Shown here one piece after another: positions 26,620-35,820 of a stretch of DNA of 63,763 nucleotides (its first letter is position 1; each line of letters starts with the position of its first letter). Origin of the DNA: Nocardioides sp. (GTDB lineage Bacteria; Actinomycetota; Actinomycetes; Propionibacteriales; Nocardioidaceae); contig NZ_JAOPWY010000017.1 of assembly GCF_025965415.1 (NCBI RefSeq), positions 1 to 63,763 on the forward strand, read 5' to 3'. The position numbers were made by a program, and so were the translations under genes. The notes below the pieces were generated by a model. The model ran no database searches and had not been told where the DNA came from. It saw only the letters and a list, made by a program, of their open reading frames with translations.

Positions 26620-27639
26620 ATGAGCGCCGCCGCCGCTGGCCGCGGGCCAGACCAGGACGAGAGCCACACGTCGTCGCCAGCGAGGGTGCGGACCGCCACC
26701 GACGACCGTGACGAGGCCGAGAGGATCGTCAGGGACCTCTACCTGCCGAACCGGCTCGACCTGTCCAAGGGGTCCGCTCCGCTGGGCATGGAGGTGACCG
26801 GAGTTCGTGTGGGTGCACTGACGGTGGGGCGACTGCGCTACGGGCGCCGGGTGCGTCTGCAGACCGCTGACGCCGAGAACTTCCATGTCAACCTCTCCCT
26901 GCGCGGCCGGGCGAGCTCGAGGAGTGGAGGCGGCGAGCCGGTGACGACAGGTGCGGGACAGGCGCTCATCTTCTCGCCGGAAGCACCTGCCGAGATGTCC
27001 TGGTCGGCCGACTGTGAGCAACTGTGCCTGATGATTCCCCGGGGTCGCCTGGAGGCCGAGCTCGAGCAGCTCCTGGGCCGTTCCCTCCGGGGGCGGCTGG
27101 CGTTCGACTTCACTGCCGACCTGCACAGCCCCGACGGGCGTCGTTGGCGCACCGTGCTCAACCTGCTCGTGGACGAGCTCGACCACACGACGGCTGCCGG
27201 CCTGGATCCCCGCCTGGGCAGGCACGTCGAAGCCCTGGTGACGGCTGGCCTCCTCCTGGGCCAGTCCCACAGCCATCGCACCGCCGTGCTCAGCGACCGT
27301 GTGGGCAGGCTGGGCACGGCGATCAGGCAAGCCGTGGAGCTCCTCGAGGAGCGGCCGTCGGAGCCGTGGACGACGGTCCGTCTCGCCACTGAGGTGCACC
27401 TGAGCGTCCGGGCCCTGCAAGAGGGATTCCGCAGGGACCTCGCCACACCCCCGATGACGTACCTGCGCCGGGTCCGGCTCCGCCGAGCCCACCAGGCGCT
27501 CCTGGCGGCGGACCGCGACGAAACCACGGTCGGTGCCGTCGCCGTCGGGCTCGGCATCATGCACCTGGGACGCTTCGCCGCCGCCTACCGCAGCGCCTTC
27601 GGCGAGGCCCCGTCGGACACGCTCGACCGGCACGCCTGA
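26620..27639 (+). CDS. AraC-family regulator, copy 2
   Basis: The ATG at 26620 follows a GCAGGGAGAAG site, giving 339 aa. The N-terminal AraC-binding-like domain has DLYLPNRLDLSKG, VGRLRYGRRVRLQT, FHVNLSLRGRAS and AEMSWSADCEQLCLMIPRG. The C-terminal helix-turn-helix pair has VRLATEVHLSVRALQEGFRR and GLGIMHLGRFAAAYRSAFGE. It is clearly paralogous to the gene at 13714 along its whole length. It is divergent from the soluble kinase and followed 142 bp downstream by the exported protein and SipW peptidase, which it probably regulates. Confidence 0.85.
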   Translation: MSAAAAGRGPDQDESHTSSPARVRTATDDRDEAERIVRDLYLPNRLDLSKGSAPLGMEVTGVRVGALTVGRLRYGRRVRLQTADAENFHVNLSLRGRASSRSGGGEPVTTGAGQALIFSPEAPAEMSWSADCEQLCLMIPRGRLEAELEQLLGRSLRGRLAFDFTADLHSPDGRRWRTVLNLLVDELDHTTAAGLDPRLGRHVEALVTAGLLLGQSHSHRTAVLSDRVGRLGTAIRQAVELLEERPSEPWTTVRLATEVHLSVRALQEGFRRDLATPPMTYLRRVRLRRAHQALLAADRDETTVGAVAVGLGIMHLGRFAAAYRSAFGEAPSDTLDRHA

Positions 27640-27707
27640 CACTGCCGTCGGGGCTGGCCAGTGTGCGCTGACCGTCGTCCCGGACGGCGCCCGCGTCACG
27701 TTCCGAC

Positions 27708-27775
27708 CCTTTCGGTGCACAGCTCGCGCAGCCTGTGTGCCAGGTCCTCCATCTGGGAGGCCACACACCGAAAGG
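27708..27775 (+). promoter_or_regulatory. Leader inverted repeat that includes the ribosome site
   Basis: CCTTTCGGTG (27708-27717) is the exact reverse complement of CACCGAAAGG (27766-27775). The second arm contains the AAAGG ribosome-binding site of the exported protein, whose ATG is at 27782. Inner pairing such as CCTCC/GGGAGG is also possible. Folding would hide the ribosome site, so the leader could control translation. Trigger unknown. Confidence 0.45.
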
Positions 27776-27781
27776 CACCTC

Positions 27782-28360
27782 ATGTCCAGTAACAAGTTGG
27801 TCCTCAAGGGCGCGCTCACGGTCGCGACGGGCACTGCGCTGCTCGTCGGTGGGTTCGGGTCCTTCGCCCTCTGGTCGGAGCAGGACCCCCTGCCGAGCGA
27901 CCCGATCTCCGCGGGCGAGCTCTCGCTGCAGGCGCAGACCGGGTCGTGGGTCGACGAGTCCGAGGGCGCGGCGAACGCCACGTGGGATCCCGCGACCGAC
28001 AAGCTCGTCCCGGGTGACACCGTGTCGCTCACCGTCCCGCTCACCGTCACCGCTGTCGGGAAGAACCTCGCCGGTAGGATTGACCTCGACGGTTCCGCGC
28101 TCGACGTCGCGGACTTCGGAGGCCACCTCACCGTGAGCTACGACGTCGCACCGACCCCGGAGGCTGGTGTCACGGACGAGACGAACGGAACCGTCTCCTT
28201 CCTGCGCAGCGCCATGGGCGACAACAGCATCCAGGCCGAGGGGAAGGTCACGTTCGCGCTCTCCTCGGCCGCCACGCTCAGCGAGGCCGAGAACGCCAAC
28301 GCGGTGCTGTCCGAGGTGCAGTTCGTGACCACTCAGGTCCGACCGACCGTGCAGCCCTGA
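27782..28360 (+). CDS. Exported protein with SipW-type signal peptide, copy 2
   Basis: The ATG at 27782 has AAAGG 7-11 nt upstream, giving 192 aa. The N-terminus KLVLKGALTVATGTALLVGG then GFGSFALWSEQ is the alternate signal-peptide type with the hydrophobic stretch followed by a W-S motif, as in TasA/CalY-like SipW substrates of actinobacteria. The mature part of about 160 residues has alternating beta-strand sequence (TVSLTVPLTVTAVG, HLTVSYDVAPTPE, KVTFALSSAATLS) and no Cys, fitting a TasA-like jelly-roll subunit. The SipW-type peptidase gene begins 17 bp downstream. Fibre formation is inferred from family analogy. Confidence 0.8.
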   Translation: MSSNKLVLKGALTVATGTALLVGGFGSFALWSEQDPLPSDPISAGELSLQAQTGSWVDESEGAANATWDPATDKLVPGDTVSLTVPLTVTAVGKNLAGRIDLDGSALDVADFGGHLTVSYDVAPTPEAGVTDETNGTVSFLRSAMGDNSIQAEGKVTFALSSAATLSEAENANAVLSEVQFVTTQVRPTVQP

Positions 28361-28377
28361 CCCGGCCCACTGACTCC

Positions 28378-29139
28378 ATGGACAGAGCACGGCACAGGGG
28401 CGGTCGCAGGTCTGCGGCGATCGCCCCTGGGCGGCGCCCGGGTCAGCCGATGGCAGGGAGTGACGGACACCGGACCCGGTCCGCCGCACAGATCGTGACG
28501 GAGACCGTCTCGTGGGCCCTGCTCGTGGGCGCCCTGGCCCTGGGGGTCGCCTGCGTGCTGCTCCCGATGGCGCTGGGCGCCGTCCCGCTGACGATCCTGT
28601 CCGGCTCGATGGCCCCGGGGATGCCCCCCGGATCACTCGCCATCGTCCGTCCCGTCGACGCCACCCAGGCCCGCATCGGGGACGTGCTCACCTACCAGCC
28701 ACAGCCGGACGACCCGACGCTGGTGACCCACCGGGTCGTCGCAGTGTCCAGGAACGCCCACGGCGACGTCAGCCTCACCGTGCAGGGAGACGCCAACCGT
28801 GCTCCGGACGAGCAGCCTGTCCGACCCGATCAGGTGCAGGGGTCAGTCGTCTACGCCGTGCCGTACGTCGGACGGGTGGCCAACCGGCTCAACGTGGGCG
28901 GGGGTGGGGACCGTGCCCGTTGGGCGGGCTACGCGCTGATCGGGGTCGGGGCGCTGAGGATCCTGCTCGGGCTCTGCGCTCATCTCCGGCCTGCCCGGAC
29001 GAGGTGCTCGTACAGCAGGCGCACGACGATCGCGCCCTCCCCCACGGCGGACGCCACCCGCTTCACCGAACCGCTGCGCACGTCCCCGACCGCGAACACG
29101 CCTGCGCTGGCGGTCTCGGGCGAGGGGGCGCACTCGTAG
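28378..29139 (+). CDS. SipW-type signal peptidase I
   Basis: The 253-aa protein has a basic N-terminus, a membrane helix (about 44-70), nucleophile S77 in ILSGSMAPGM, the box GDVLTYQP and H118 in LVTHRVVAVSRN in place of the catalytic Lys. It ends with a second helix near WAGYALIGVGALRILLGL (about 182-199). These are the SipW/archaeal-type features. The last ~50 residues are coded opposite the 3' end of the redox gene (160-nt convergent overlap) and look like non-native sequence, so the functional protein probably ends soon after the second helix or has an extended tail. It should cleave the exported protein encoded just upstream. Confidence 0.85.
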   Translation: MDRARHRGGRRSAAIAPGRRPGQPMAGSDGHRTRSAAQIVTETVSWALLVGALALGVACVLLPMALGAVPLTILSGSMAPGMPPGSLAIVRPVDATQARIGDVLTYQPQPDDPTLVTHRVVAVSRNAHGDVSLTVQGDANRAPDEQPVRPDQVQGSVVYAVPYVGRVANRLNVGGGGDRARWAGYALIGVGALRILLGLCAHLRPARTRCSYSRRTTIAPSPTADATRFTEPLRTSPTANTPALAVSGEGAHS

Positions 29140-30647
29140 CCTGTGCCGGTCAGCACGAAGCCCCGGTCGTCGAGCGCGACCGCCCCGTTGAGCCACCCGG
29201 TGTGGGGCTCGGAGCCGATCAGCACGAACAGTGCTGTCGTGTTGAGGACGCGTTGCTCGTCCGACCGGAGGTCGTGCAGGACCACCTCCTCGAGACTGAG
29301 GTCCCCCCGCAGCTCGGACACCTCGCAGCCGCGCCAGACGTGCACTCGCGGCGAGGAGACGATCCGCTCAGCGAGGTAGCGGGACATGTCGCGTTCCAGG
29401 TCGTCGTGGCGGATCACGAGATTGACCTCACCAGCGTTGCGGGCCAGGAAGAGGGCGGCCTGACCGGCGGAGTTGCCGCCACCCACGACCGTGACCGGGT
29501 CGCCGCGGCAGAGTCGTGCCTCGTACTCCGTGGCGGCGTAGTAGACGCTGGGACCCTCGAGCCGGTCCATGCCGGGGATGTCGAGGCGGCGGTAGCGCAC
29601 GCCGGTCGCCAGCACCACGGTGTGCGCCTCCACGTGGGACCCGTCGGTCAGAGTCACGACGAAGTGGCCATCGGTGCGGTCGAGCGACCGGGCCTCGCCG
29701 GGGATCGTGAAGACGGCACCGAACTTGCGGGCCTGGACCACCGCTCGGTCAGCGAGCTCGGCGCCGGAGATGCCGGCGGGGAAGCCGAGGTAGTTCTCGA
29801 TCTGGGACGACGTCCCCGCCTGCCCTCCCGTCGCGACCGCGTCGAGCACGACCGTCGAGAGCCCTTCGGAGGCCGCCGCCACCGCGGCGGCGAGACCGGC
29901 GGGGCCGGCGCCGACCACGAGGACGTCGTGCGCATCGCTCGGCGGCACCTCCCTGCGCAGGCCGATCACCGCGGCCAGCTCCTCGGCGCTGGGGTTGCGC
30001 AGGACCACCTGTCCCTTCCAGATCACGACGGGGGTCTGCTCGGGTGGGATGTTGAAGGCGCGCAGGGTCGCCTCTGCCGCAGGATCGTCCTCCAGGTCGT
30101 CCCAGCGGTAGGGAATCCGGTTGCGGCTCGCGAAGTCCCTCAGTCGGCGGGTGTCGGGCGAGTAGCGCGAGCCGATGATGCGGAGCCCGGCGCCGATGTT
30201 CACGTGGATGCTGCGCCGCAGGATGAACGCCCGCAGGATCAGGTCCCCCAGGGCCTGGTCCTCGGTGACCACCTGCTTGAGCCGGTCGAAGGGGATCTCC
30301 AGGACCTCGACGTCGGTCTGGGCGACGGCGGTGACGAAGACGGCCTGGCCGGTGAGCATCGACAGGTCACCCACGAATCGACCCGGCCCGTGGACGGCGA
30401 TCACTCGCGCCCGCTCCTCGCCCTGCCCCTCCTGCAGGACCTTGACCCTGCCCTCCAGCACCACGAAGACGCCGCAGTCGCGGTCCCCCTCGCAGAACAG
30501 CGTGGTGCCTGCCTCGAGCCGCTTCCGCTCGCCGTGGCGCGAGAGCAGCATGATCTGGGCGTCCGTCAGCCGGGGATAGGCGCCCGTGACATCGGGGGTC
30601 TCGGGCAGTTCCGCTGACGCGGCCTCAGACGAACTGCTCGTCGACAT
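28980..30647 (-). CDS. cNMP-binding/thioredoxin-reductase-like fusion oxidoreductase
   Basis: The ATG at 30647 follows GGAGGTGG, giving 555 aa. Residues about 25-150 are a cyclic-nucleotide-binding domain (GTTLFCEGD, VFVVLEGRVKVLQ, FVGDLSMLTGQAVF). A short thioredoxin-like linker region (about 160-235) has PYRWDDLEDDP. A FAD/NAD(P) reductase follows from about 240: VVGAGPAGLAAAVAAASEG, NYLGFPAGISGAELA, VVGGGNSAGQAALFLARN and AVGDVRSGSVKRVASAVGEG. Where thioredoxin reductase has CATC, this protein has YYAATEYEARLC, so the redox-active disulphide is absent. It is the last gene of the chaperone-thioredoxin operon; its start overlaps the zinc-finger gene by 23 nt. The electron acceptor is unknown. 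Confidence 0.9.
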   Translation of the reverse strand: MSTSSSSEAASAELPETPDVTGAYPRLTDAQIMLLSRHGERKRLEAGTTLFCEGDRDCGVFVVLEGRVKVLQEGQGEERARVIAVHGPGRFVGDLSMLTGQAVFVTAVAQTDVEVLEIPFDRLKQVVTEDQALGDLILRAFILRRSIHVNIGAGLRIIGSRYSPDTRRLRDFASRNRIPYRWDDLEDDPAAEATLRAFNIPPEQTPVVIWKGQVVLRNPSAEELAAVIGLRREVPPSDAHDVLVVGAGPAGLAAAVAAASEGLSTVVLDAVATGGQAGTSSQIENYLGFPAGISGAELADRAVVQARKFGAVFTIPGEARSLDRTDGHFVVTLTDGSHVEAHTVVLATGVRYRRLDIPGMDRLEGPSVYYAATEYEARLCRGDPVTVVGGGNSAGQAALFLARNAGEVNLVIRHDDLERDMSRYLAERIVSSPRVHVWRGCEVSELRGDLSLEEVVLHDLRSDEQRVLNTTALFVLIGSEPHTGWLNGAVALDDRGFVLTGTGYECAPSPETASAGVFAVGDVRSGSVKRVASAVGEGAIVVRLLYEHLVRAGRR

Positions 30648-30900
30648 AGCACCACCTCCAGCTCTCCCCCGGCTCGATCGAACGCACGATGACGTGGCCC
30701 GAGGCCGCGGCATGGGCGCGCGCATGGCGCATCGGGGAGGAGTCGCAGCAGCCGACCTGGCCACAGGTCAGGCACTGGCGCAGGTGGACCCAGGGGGTGG
30801 CGAGGCGCACGCACTCGGGGCACTCGCGCCGGGCGGGCGGCGGCACGGGCTGGATGATCCTCAGGTGCGGGTCCGGGCCGATACCCGTCGGGGTCGTCAT
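30625..30900 (-). CDS. UBP-type zinc-finger protein
   Basis: The ATG at 30900 forms an ATGA overlap with the thioredoxin stop, giving 91 aa. The single domain has CPECVRLATPWVHLRQCLTC, GQVGCCDSS and RHARAHAAASGHVIVRSIEP, with Cys and His in the order of the ZnF-UBP fold, then WRWCYVDEQ. In actinobacteria such small proteins are often encoded next to thioredoxin-reductase-like fusions. The role is unknown; ubiquitin binding is not expected in this host. Its position between thioredoxin and reductase suggests a redox or adaptor function. Confidence 0.85.
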   Translation of the reverse strand: MTTPTGIGPDPHLRIIQPVPPPARRECPECVRLATPWVHLRQCLTCGQVGCCDSSPMRHARAHAAASGHVIVRSIEPGESWRWCYVDEQFV

Positions 30901-31349
30901 GAGGACGTATTCGGGAGCACGGACTCGAGCCACGAGCGCAGCTGGTGCTCCGGCAGGGCACCGATCTTCTTGTCGACCACCTCGCCGCGTGAGAGGAGGA
31001 CCAACGTCGGAATCGACTGGACCTCGAACCGCCGGCCCACCTCCGGGTTGTCGTCGGCGTTGACCTTGACCAGCTTGAGCTTGCCGGCGAGCTCGCCGGC
31101 GAGCTTCTCCAGAGCCGGGCTCACCATGCGGCACGGACCGCACCACGGTGCCCACACGTCGACCAGGACGGGCAGGCTCGACTCATCGGCGACGGCGCGG
31201 AACTCCTCGTCGGTGGTGTCCACGACCCAGCGGAGCGGAGTGCTGCACCTCGCGCAGCGCGGAACGCCGTCGGCAACGGACGGCACACGGTTCTTGGCTC
31301 CGCAGTTCGCGCACTCGACCGTCGTCGCCTTCTGCATGTTGGTGGTCAT
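30897..31349 (-). CDS. trxC: Thioredoxin 2-type protein with zinc ribbon
   Basis: The 150-aa protein starts with a zinc ribbon (CANC near 13-16 and CARC near 32-35), as in thioredoxin 2. The thioredoxin fold follows, with active site [11 protein letters not shown] and the cis-Pro in [12 protein letters not shown]. It reduces protein disulphides and the ribbon may sense oxidation. The start overlaps the clpB stop by ATGA and its own stop overlaps the next ATG, so it is translated with the chaperone genes. The symbol follows domain structure. Confidence 0.9.
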   Translation of the reverse strand: MTTNMQKATTVECANCGAKNRVPSVADGVPRCARCSTPLRWVVDTTDEEFRAVADESSLPVLVDVWAPWCGPCRMVSPALEKLAGELAGKLKLVKVNADDNPEVGRRFEVQSIPTLVLLSRGEVVDKKIGALPEHQLRSWLESVLPNTSS

Positions 31350-33982
31350 GCCGCTGCCCGCCCCTCTGATCGGCCGTGGCCCGCCGTCGTGGTGATCTCC
31401 CCGTCGACGACGGCGACGGAGATCGTGCCCCCGTCGGCCGCGTCGCCCCGCAGCAGCGCCCGGCCGATCTTGGTCTCCACCTCGCGGGAGATGTACCTTC
31501 GCAGCGGGCGGGCGCCGTACGCCGGGTCGAAGCCCTGGTCTGCGATGAAGCGACGCGCCTCGGTCGTGACGTCGAGGGTGATGCGCATGTCGGCCAGGCG
31601 GTCGCGCAGCTCCTCCAGCTGGAGGTCGACGATGCGCTCGATCTCCTCGAGCGTCAGCGGCTTGAACATCACGATCTCGTCGACCCGGTTGAGGAACTCC
31701 GGGCGGAAGTGCGCCTGCAAGGTGCGCATCACCATCGAGCGCGCCTCGTCCTCGACCTCGCCATCTGCGGTGACTCCCTCGAGCAGGTGCTCCGAGCCGA
31801 TGTTGGAGGTCATGATCAGCACGGTGTTGCGGAAGTCCACGGTGCGGCCGTGGGAGTCCGTCAGGCGGCCGTCGTCGAGCACCTGGAGCAGTGTGTTGAA
31901 GACGTCGACGTGGGCCTTCTCGATCTCGTCGAGCAGCACCACCGAGTAGGGCTTGCGACGCACGGCCTCGGTGAGCTGGCCACCCTCCTCGTAGCCGACG
32001 TAGCCCGGAGGTGCACCGACCAACCGGCTGACGGTGTGCCGCTCCTGGTATTCGCTCATGTCGATCCGGATCATGTTCTCCGCGGTGTCGAACAGGGCGG
32101 CCGCCAGCGTCTTGGCCAGCTCGGTCTTGCCGACGCCGGTGGGGCCGAGGAAGATGAACGATCCGATGGGCCGCTGGGGGTTCTTGATGCCCGAGCGGGC
32201 GCGGACGACGGCATCGGCCACCAGCTGGACCGCCTCGTCCTGGCCGATGACACGCTCGTGGAGCACCTCGTCGAGGCGGAGCAGCTTGTCGCGCTCCCCT
32301 TCCTGGAGTCGCGTGACCGGCACGCCGGTCCAGCGCGACACGACGTCGGCGATCTCGTCAGCCGTCACGACCTCGCGCAGCAGCCGCCTGCCGCCCTGCT
32401 TTCCCGCGAGCCGGGACTCAGCCGCCTCCAGTCGCCGCGAGATCTCCGGCAGCTTGCCGTGTCGCAGGGACGCTGCTCGGTTGAGGTCGTACTCGCGCTC
32501 GGCCCGCTCGCTCTCCAGGCGTACCTGTTCCAGCTCCTCGCGAAGGGACTGGACCTCACGCAGCGCCGACCTCTCGGCCTCCCACTGGGCACGCAGGGCG
32601 TCGGCCTCGGCACGCGCGTCCGCCAGCTCCTTGCGCAGCTCGTCGAGGCGGGTCCTGCTCGCCGCGTCCTGCTCCTGCGACAGTGCCGCCTCCTCGATCT
32701 CCATCCGGGTCACGCGTCGGGTGAGCTCGTCGAGCTCGGCCGGCATCGAGTCGATCTCGGTGCGCAGCATCGCGCAGGCCTCGTCGACGAGGTCGATGGC
32801 CTTGTCGGGCAGGAAGCGGTCGGAGATGTAGCGGTGGCTCAGCGTCACGGCGGCCACCAGGGCGCCGTCGTGGATCTTCACGCCGTGGAAGACCTCGAGC
32901 CGCTCGCGGAGCCCCCGCAGGATCGAGAGGGCGTCCTCCTCGTCGGGCTCGTCGACGATGACGGGCTGGAACCGGCGCTCGAGGGCTGCGTCCTTCTCGA
33001 TGTGTGTGCGGTACTCGTCGAGGGTGGTCGCGCCGACCATGTGCAGCTCGCCGCGGGCGAGCAGGGGCTTGAGCATGTTGCCGGCATCCATCGCCCCCTC
33101 GGCGGCGCCGGCGCCGACGACGGTGTGCAGCTCGTCGACGAACAGCAGGATGTGACCCGCGGCGCCCTGGACCTCGTTGAGCACCGCCTTCAGCCGCTCC
33201 TCGAACTCGCCGCGGTACTTGGCCCCGGCGACGAGGGACCCCATGTCCAGGGCGAAGACGGTCTTGTCCCGCAGGCCCTCGGGCACGTCGCCGTCGGCGA
33301 TCCGCTGGGCCAGACCTTCGACGATCGCCGTCTTGCCGACCCCGGGCTCCCCGATCAGCACCGGGTTGTTCTTGGTCTTGCGCGACAGGATCTGGATCGT
33401 CCGGCGGATCTCCCCGTCCCGCCCGATCACGGGCTCGAGCTTGCCTGCCGTCGCGGCCGCCACCAGGTCGCGGCCGTACTTCTCCAGCGCCTCGTAGGTC
33501 CCTTCGGGAGTCGCCGACGTCACCCTCTGGTGGCCGCGCACCTCGGTCAGAGCGGCCAGGAACGAGTCGCGGGTCAGCCCCTGGGCGCGGAGGAGCCGCC
33601 CGACCGCGGAGCCAGAACCCTCCTCCACCAGGGCGATCACGAGGTGCTCGACCGAGACGTACTCGTCCTTGAGCCTGCGGGCCTCACCGTCGGCGGTGTC
33701 GAGCAGCCGGGAGAGCCGTTGAGTGATGTGCACCTGTCCGGGCGTCGCGCCCGGCCCGCTGACCCGTGGGCGGCGGCCGAGCTCGGCCTCCAGGTCCGTG
33801 CGCAGCCGGTCCGGGTCGGCTCCCGCCCGGGCCAGCAGGGGCGCGACCAGGCCGTCCGCCTGGTCGAGCAGTGCCAGCAGCAGGTGCTCGCCGTCGACCT
33901 CGACATGCCCGAAGCGCAACGCCTTGGTCTGGGCGTCGTGCAGCGCCTCCTGCGACTTCTGGGTCAGCCTGTTCATGTCCAT
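31346..33982 (-). CDS. clpB: ClpB disaggregase
   Basis: The ATG at 33982 has GAGGAGG upstream, giving 878 aa, the usual ClpB size. In order are the N-domain ([20 protein letters not shown]), AAA-1 with [18 protein letters not shown] near residue 205, the long coiled-coil M-domain (about 405-530, beginning after [20 protein letters not shown]), and AAA-2 with [20 protein letters not shown] near 605 and the pore region [17 protein letters not shown]. It threads aggregated proteins with DnaK help, as the operon context indicates. It overlaps the regulator gene by 10 nt. Confidence 0.95.
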   Translation of the reverse strand: MDMNRLTQKSQEALHDAQTKALRFGHVEVDGEHLLLALLDQADGLVAPLLARAGADPDRLRTDLEAELGRRPRVSGPGATPGQVHITQRLSRLLDTADGEARRLKDEYVSVEHLVIALVEEGSGSAVGRLLRAQGLTRDSFLAALTEVRGHQRVTSATPEGTYEALEKYGRDLVAAATAGKLEPVIGRDGEIRRTIQILSRKTKNNPVLIGEPGVGKTAIVEGLAQRIADGDVPEGLRDKTVFALDMGSLVAGAKYRGEFEERLKAVLNEVQGAAGHILLFVDELHTVVGAGAAEGAMDAGNMLKPLLARGELHMVGATTLDEYRTHIEKDAALERRFQPVIVDEPDEEDALSILRGLRERLEVFHGVKIHDGALVAAVTLSHRYISDRFLPDKAIDLVDEACAMLRTEIDSMPAELDELTRRVTRMEIEEAALSQEQDAASRTRLDELRKELADARAEADALRAQWEAERSALREVQSLREELEQVRLESERAEREYDLNRAASLRHGKLPEISRRLEAAESRLAGKQGGRRLLREVVTADEIADVVSRWTGVPVTRLQEGERDKLLRLDEVLHERVIGQDEAVQLVADAVVRARSGIKNPQRPIGSFIFLGPTGVGKTELAKTLAAALFDTAENMIRIDMSEYQERHTVSRLVGAPPGYVGYEEGGQLTEAVRRKPYSVVLLDEIEKAHVDVFNTLLQVLDDGRLTDSHGRTVDFRNTVLIMTSNIGSEHLLEGVTADGEVEDEARSMVMRTLQAHFRPEFLNRVDEIVMFKPLTLEEIERIVDLQLEELRDRLADMRITLDVTTEARRFIADQGFDPAYGARPLRRYISREVETKIGRALLRGDAADGGTISVAVVDGEITTTAGHGRSEGRAAA

Positions 33983-34293
33983 GGAGCTCCTCCTCGTCGT
34001 GGCATGCGCTGTTGCGTCCTCTCCATCTCCGCGATCCGGTCGAGCAGCTCGACGACCAGCCCGATGGCGGAGTAGCCGAGGTTCAGGCTCATCCGCAGCC
34101 GCTGGATCCGGGCCATCTCCCTCACCTGGGAGGGGGCGAACCACAGGCGTCCCTGCGCGTCGCGGGTGACGTCGAGCAGTCCGAGGGCCACCAGGCGGCG
34201 TACCAGCTCGGGATGGACGCCGGTCAGCTGCGCATAGCTGTCCAGGCTGAGCCGGTAGGGCCGGGCGAGGGCGAAGTGCGTGAGCGTGGTCAT
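33973..34293 (-). CDS. MerR-type chaperone regulator (CbpM/HspR-like)
   Basis: The 106 residues contain a MerR-like winged helix ([39 protein letters not shown]) and a helical C-terminus ([20 protein letters not shown]). The sequence and its position right after dnaJ suggest either CbpM, which binds the J-domain partner, or HspR, the repressor of actinobacterial dnaK operons. I saw no HspR inverted repeat (CTTGAGT-N7-ACTCAAG) upstream of dnaK, which favours the CbpM reading. It overlaps dnaJ by ATGA. Confidence 0.75.
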   Translation of the reverse strand: MTTLTHFALARPYRLSLDSYAQLTGVHPELVRRLVALGLLDVTRDAQGRLWFAPSQVREMARIQRLRMSLNLGYSAIGLVVELLDRIAEMERTQQRMPRRGGAPWT

Positions 34294-35267
34294 CGTCTGT
34301 CCCTCGCGTCGAAGCCGGAGACCTTCGCAAGCTCCTCGAAGAGCCGTTGCTCGTCGTCGGTGAGGGTCCCCGGGACACGGATCTGCAGCTCGGCGTAGAA
34401 GTCCCCGGGCTTGCCTCGCGTGTGGGGAAGTCCGCGGCCCTTGAGCCGCAGCCGGCGGTGGCTGGACGAGCCGGCGGGGACCATGACCGTGGCGGCGCCT
34501 CCGGGGGTGTCGACGGAGACGGAGGCGCCCAGGGCTGCCTCCCAGGGAGCGACCGGCAGGAGTGCGTGCAGGTCGCGACCCTCGACGCGGTAACGCGGGT
34601 GGTCGGCGATCCGGACCACCAGGTAGAGGTCTCCGGCTGCCGCGGAGCCGCTGCCGGGGCCGCCCTGGCCGCGCAGTCGGATCCGCTGACCGTCGACGAC
34701 GCCCGCCGGGATGGTGACGTCGATCGTGCGGTTGCCGTCGGGACCGCTGACCGTCAAGCTGCGCTCGGTGCCGTGGTAGGCCTCCTCGACCGACACCTCC
34801 ACCTCGGCCTCGTGGTCGGAGCCCGCGACGGGGCCCGGTCCCCAGCCGCTCCGACCACGTCCACCCCGCCCCCGGCCGCCGAAGATCCCGCCGAGCAGGT
34901 CCTCGATGTCGACCTCGTCGCCGAAGTCGGCTGCCCCGAAACCTCCCGACGGTCCCGCCCCCGACGACCAGCCGCCACGCGCGCCCGCCCCGGCGTCGGC
35001 GTACGTCCGTGCTCGGCGCCAGGCGGCGGGATCCGTGTCGGGAGGAACACGTCGGAAGTCCTCACCGAAGGCGTCGTAGCGGCGACGCAGGTCTGGGTCC
35101 GACAGCACGTCGTAGGCCTCGGCGATGTCCTTGAACCGCTCCTCGGCCTCGGCGTGCTTGTTGACGTCAGGGTGGTGCTGGCGCGCCAGCCTGCGGTAGG
35201 CCCGCTGGATGTCGGCCGGCTCGGCGTCCCGGGGGACTCCGAGGATCTCGTAGAAGTCCTGGGCCAT
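34290..35267 (-). CDS. dnaJ: DnaJ-type co-chaperone lacking the zinc finger
   Basis: The 325 residues have a J-domain with the HPD triad ([19 protein letters not shown], about 25-43), a Gly-rich linker with [14 protein letters not shown], and two C-terminal substrate-binding domains ([51 protein letters not shown]). No CxxCxGxG repeats are present, so it is of the CbpA/type II kind. It stimulates the DnaK ATPase. The ATG overlaps the grpE stop by one base. Confidence 0.9.
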   Translation of the reverse strand: MAQDFYEILGVPRDAEPADIQRAYRRLARQHHPDVNKHAEAEERFKDIAEAYDVLSDPDLRRRYDAFGEDFRRVPPDTDPAAWRRARTYADAGAGARGGWSSGAGPSGGFGAADFGDEVDIEDLLGGIFGGRGRGGRGRSGWGPGPVAGSDHEAEVEVSVEEAYHGTERSLTVSGPDGNRTIDVTIPAGVVDGQRIRLRGQGGPGSGSAAAGDLYLVVRIADHPRYRVEGRDLHALLPVAPWEAALGASVSVDTPGGAATVMVPAGSSSHRRLRLKGRGLPHTRGKPGDFYAELQIRVPGTLTDDEQRLFEELAKVSGFDARDRR

Positions 35268-35815
35268 CAGGTTGCCCTCGTGGCCACCACGACCGCGGCC
35301 GGGCGCAGGAGCTTGTCATCGGGGCCGTAGCCGGGACGCACGACCTGGGCGACGGTGCCGGGCACCAGCCCGCCACCGGACATGGTGCTGACCGCCTCGT
35401 GCACTGCCGGGTCGAAGGCCCGGCCGTCGTCGTCGCGACGTGGGTAGCCGAGGTCGGCGAGGACGCCCACGGCCTGCGCCAGCACGGCACGGACACCCTC
35501 GACCACGGAGTCGGGGTCGGACGACGCGTGCTCGAGCGCCCGCTCCAGGTTGTCGACCACCGGCAGCCAGCTGGCTGCCACGACCGCCCGCTCCTGCTCG
35601 CGGCCGCGGACCACGTCCCGCGCGCAACGCTTGCGAAAGTTGTCCAGCTCGGCCGCCGAGCGCCGCCATGCGTCCTCCAGCTCCGCGATGGTGCGCGCCG
35701 GGTCGACGCGCTGGGCTGCGCCCTCGCCGTGCTCCGGGGTCTCGCTCGCCGGATCCTCGTCGTCTCCTGTCCCGGTCGGCGTGGCCTCGGTCGCCGGTGC
35801 CTCCTGGTCGGACAT
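35267..35815 (-). CDS. grpE: GrpE nucleotide exchange factor
   Basis: The 182-aa protein has an acidic disordered N-terminus (1-35), a long coiled-coil helix (RTIAELEDAWRRSAAELDNF, with RKRCARDV), the core VVDNLERALEHASSDPDSVV and the C-terminal beta domain (AFDPAVHEAVSTM, VAQVVRPGY). It releases ADP from DnaK. The start is 5 bp after the dnaK stop. Confidence 0.95.
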   Translation of the reverse strand: MSDQEAPATEATPTGTGDDEDPASETPEHGEGAAQRVDPARTIAELEDAWRRSAAELDNFRKRCARDVVRGREQERAVVAASWLPVVDNLERALEHASSDPDSVVEGVRAVLAQAVGVLADLGYPRRDDDGRAFDPAVHEAVSTMSGGGLVPGTVAQVVRPGYGPDDKLLRPAAVVVATRAT

Positions 35816-35820
35816 AGCCG

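Noticed and set aside
31376..34075. Long plus-strand frame opposite clpB
   Set aside because: It is a GC-rich shadow of clpB: no domain is recognisable and the clpB motifs lie in the other strand.
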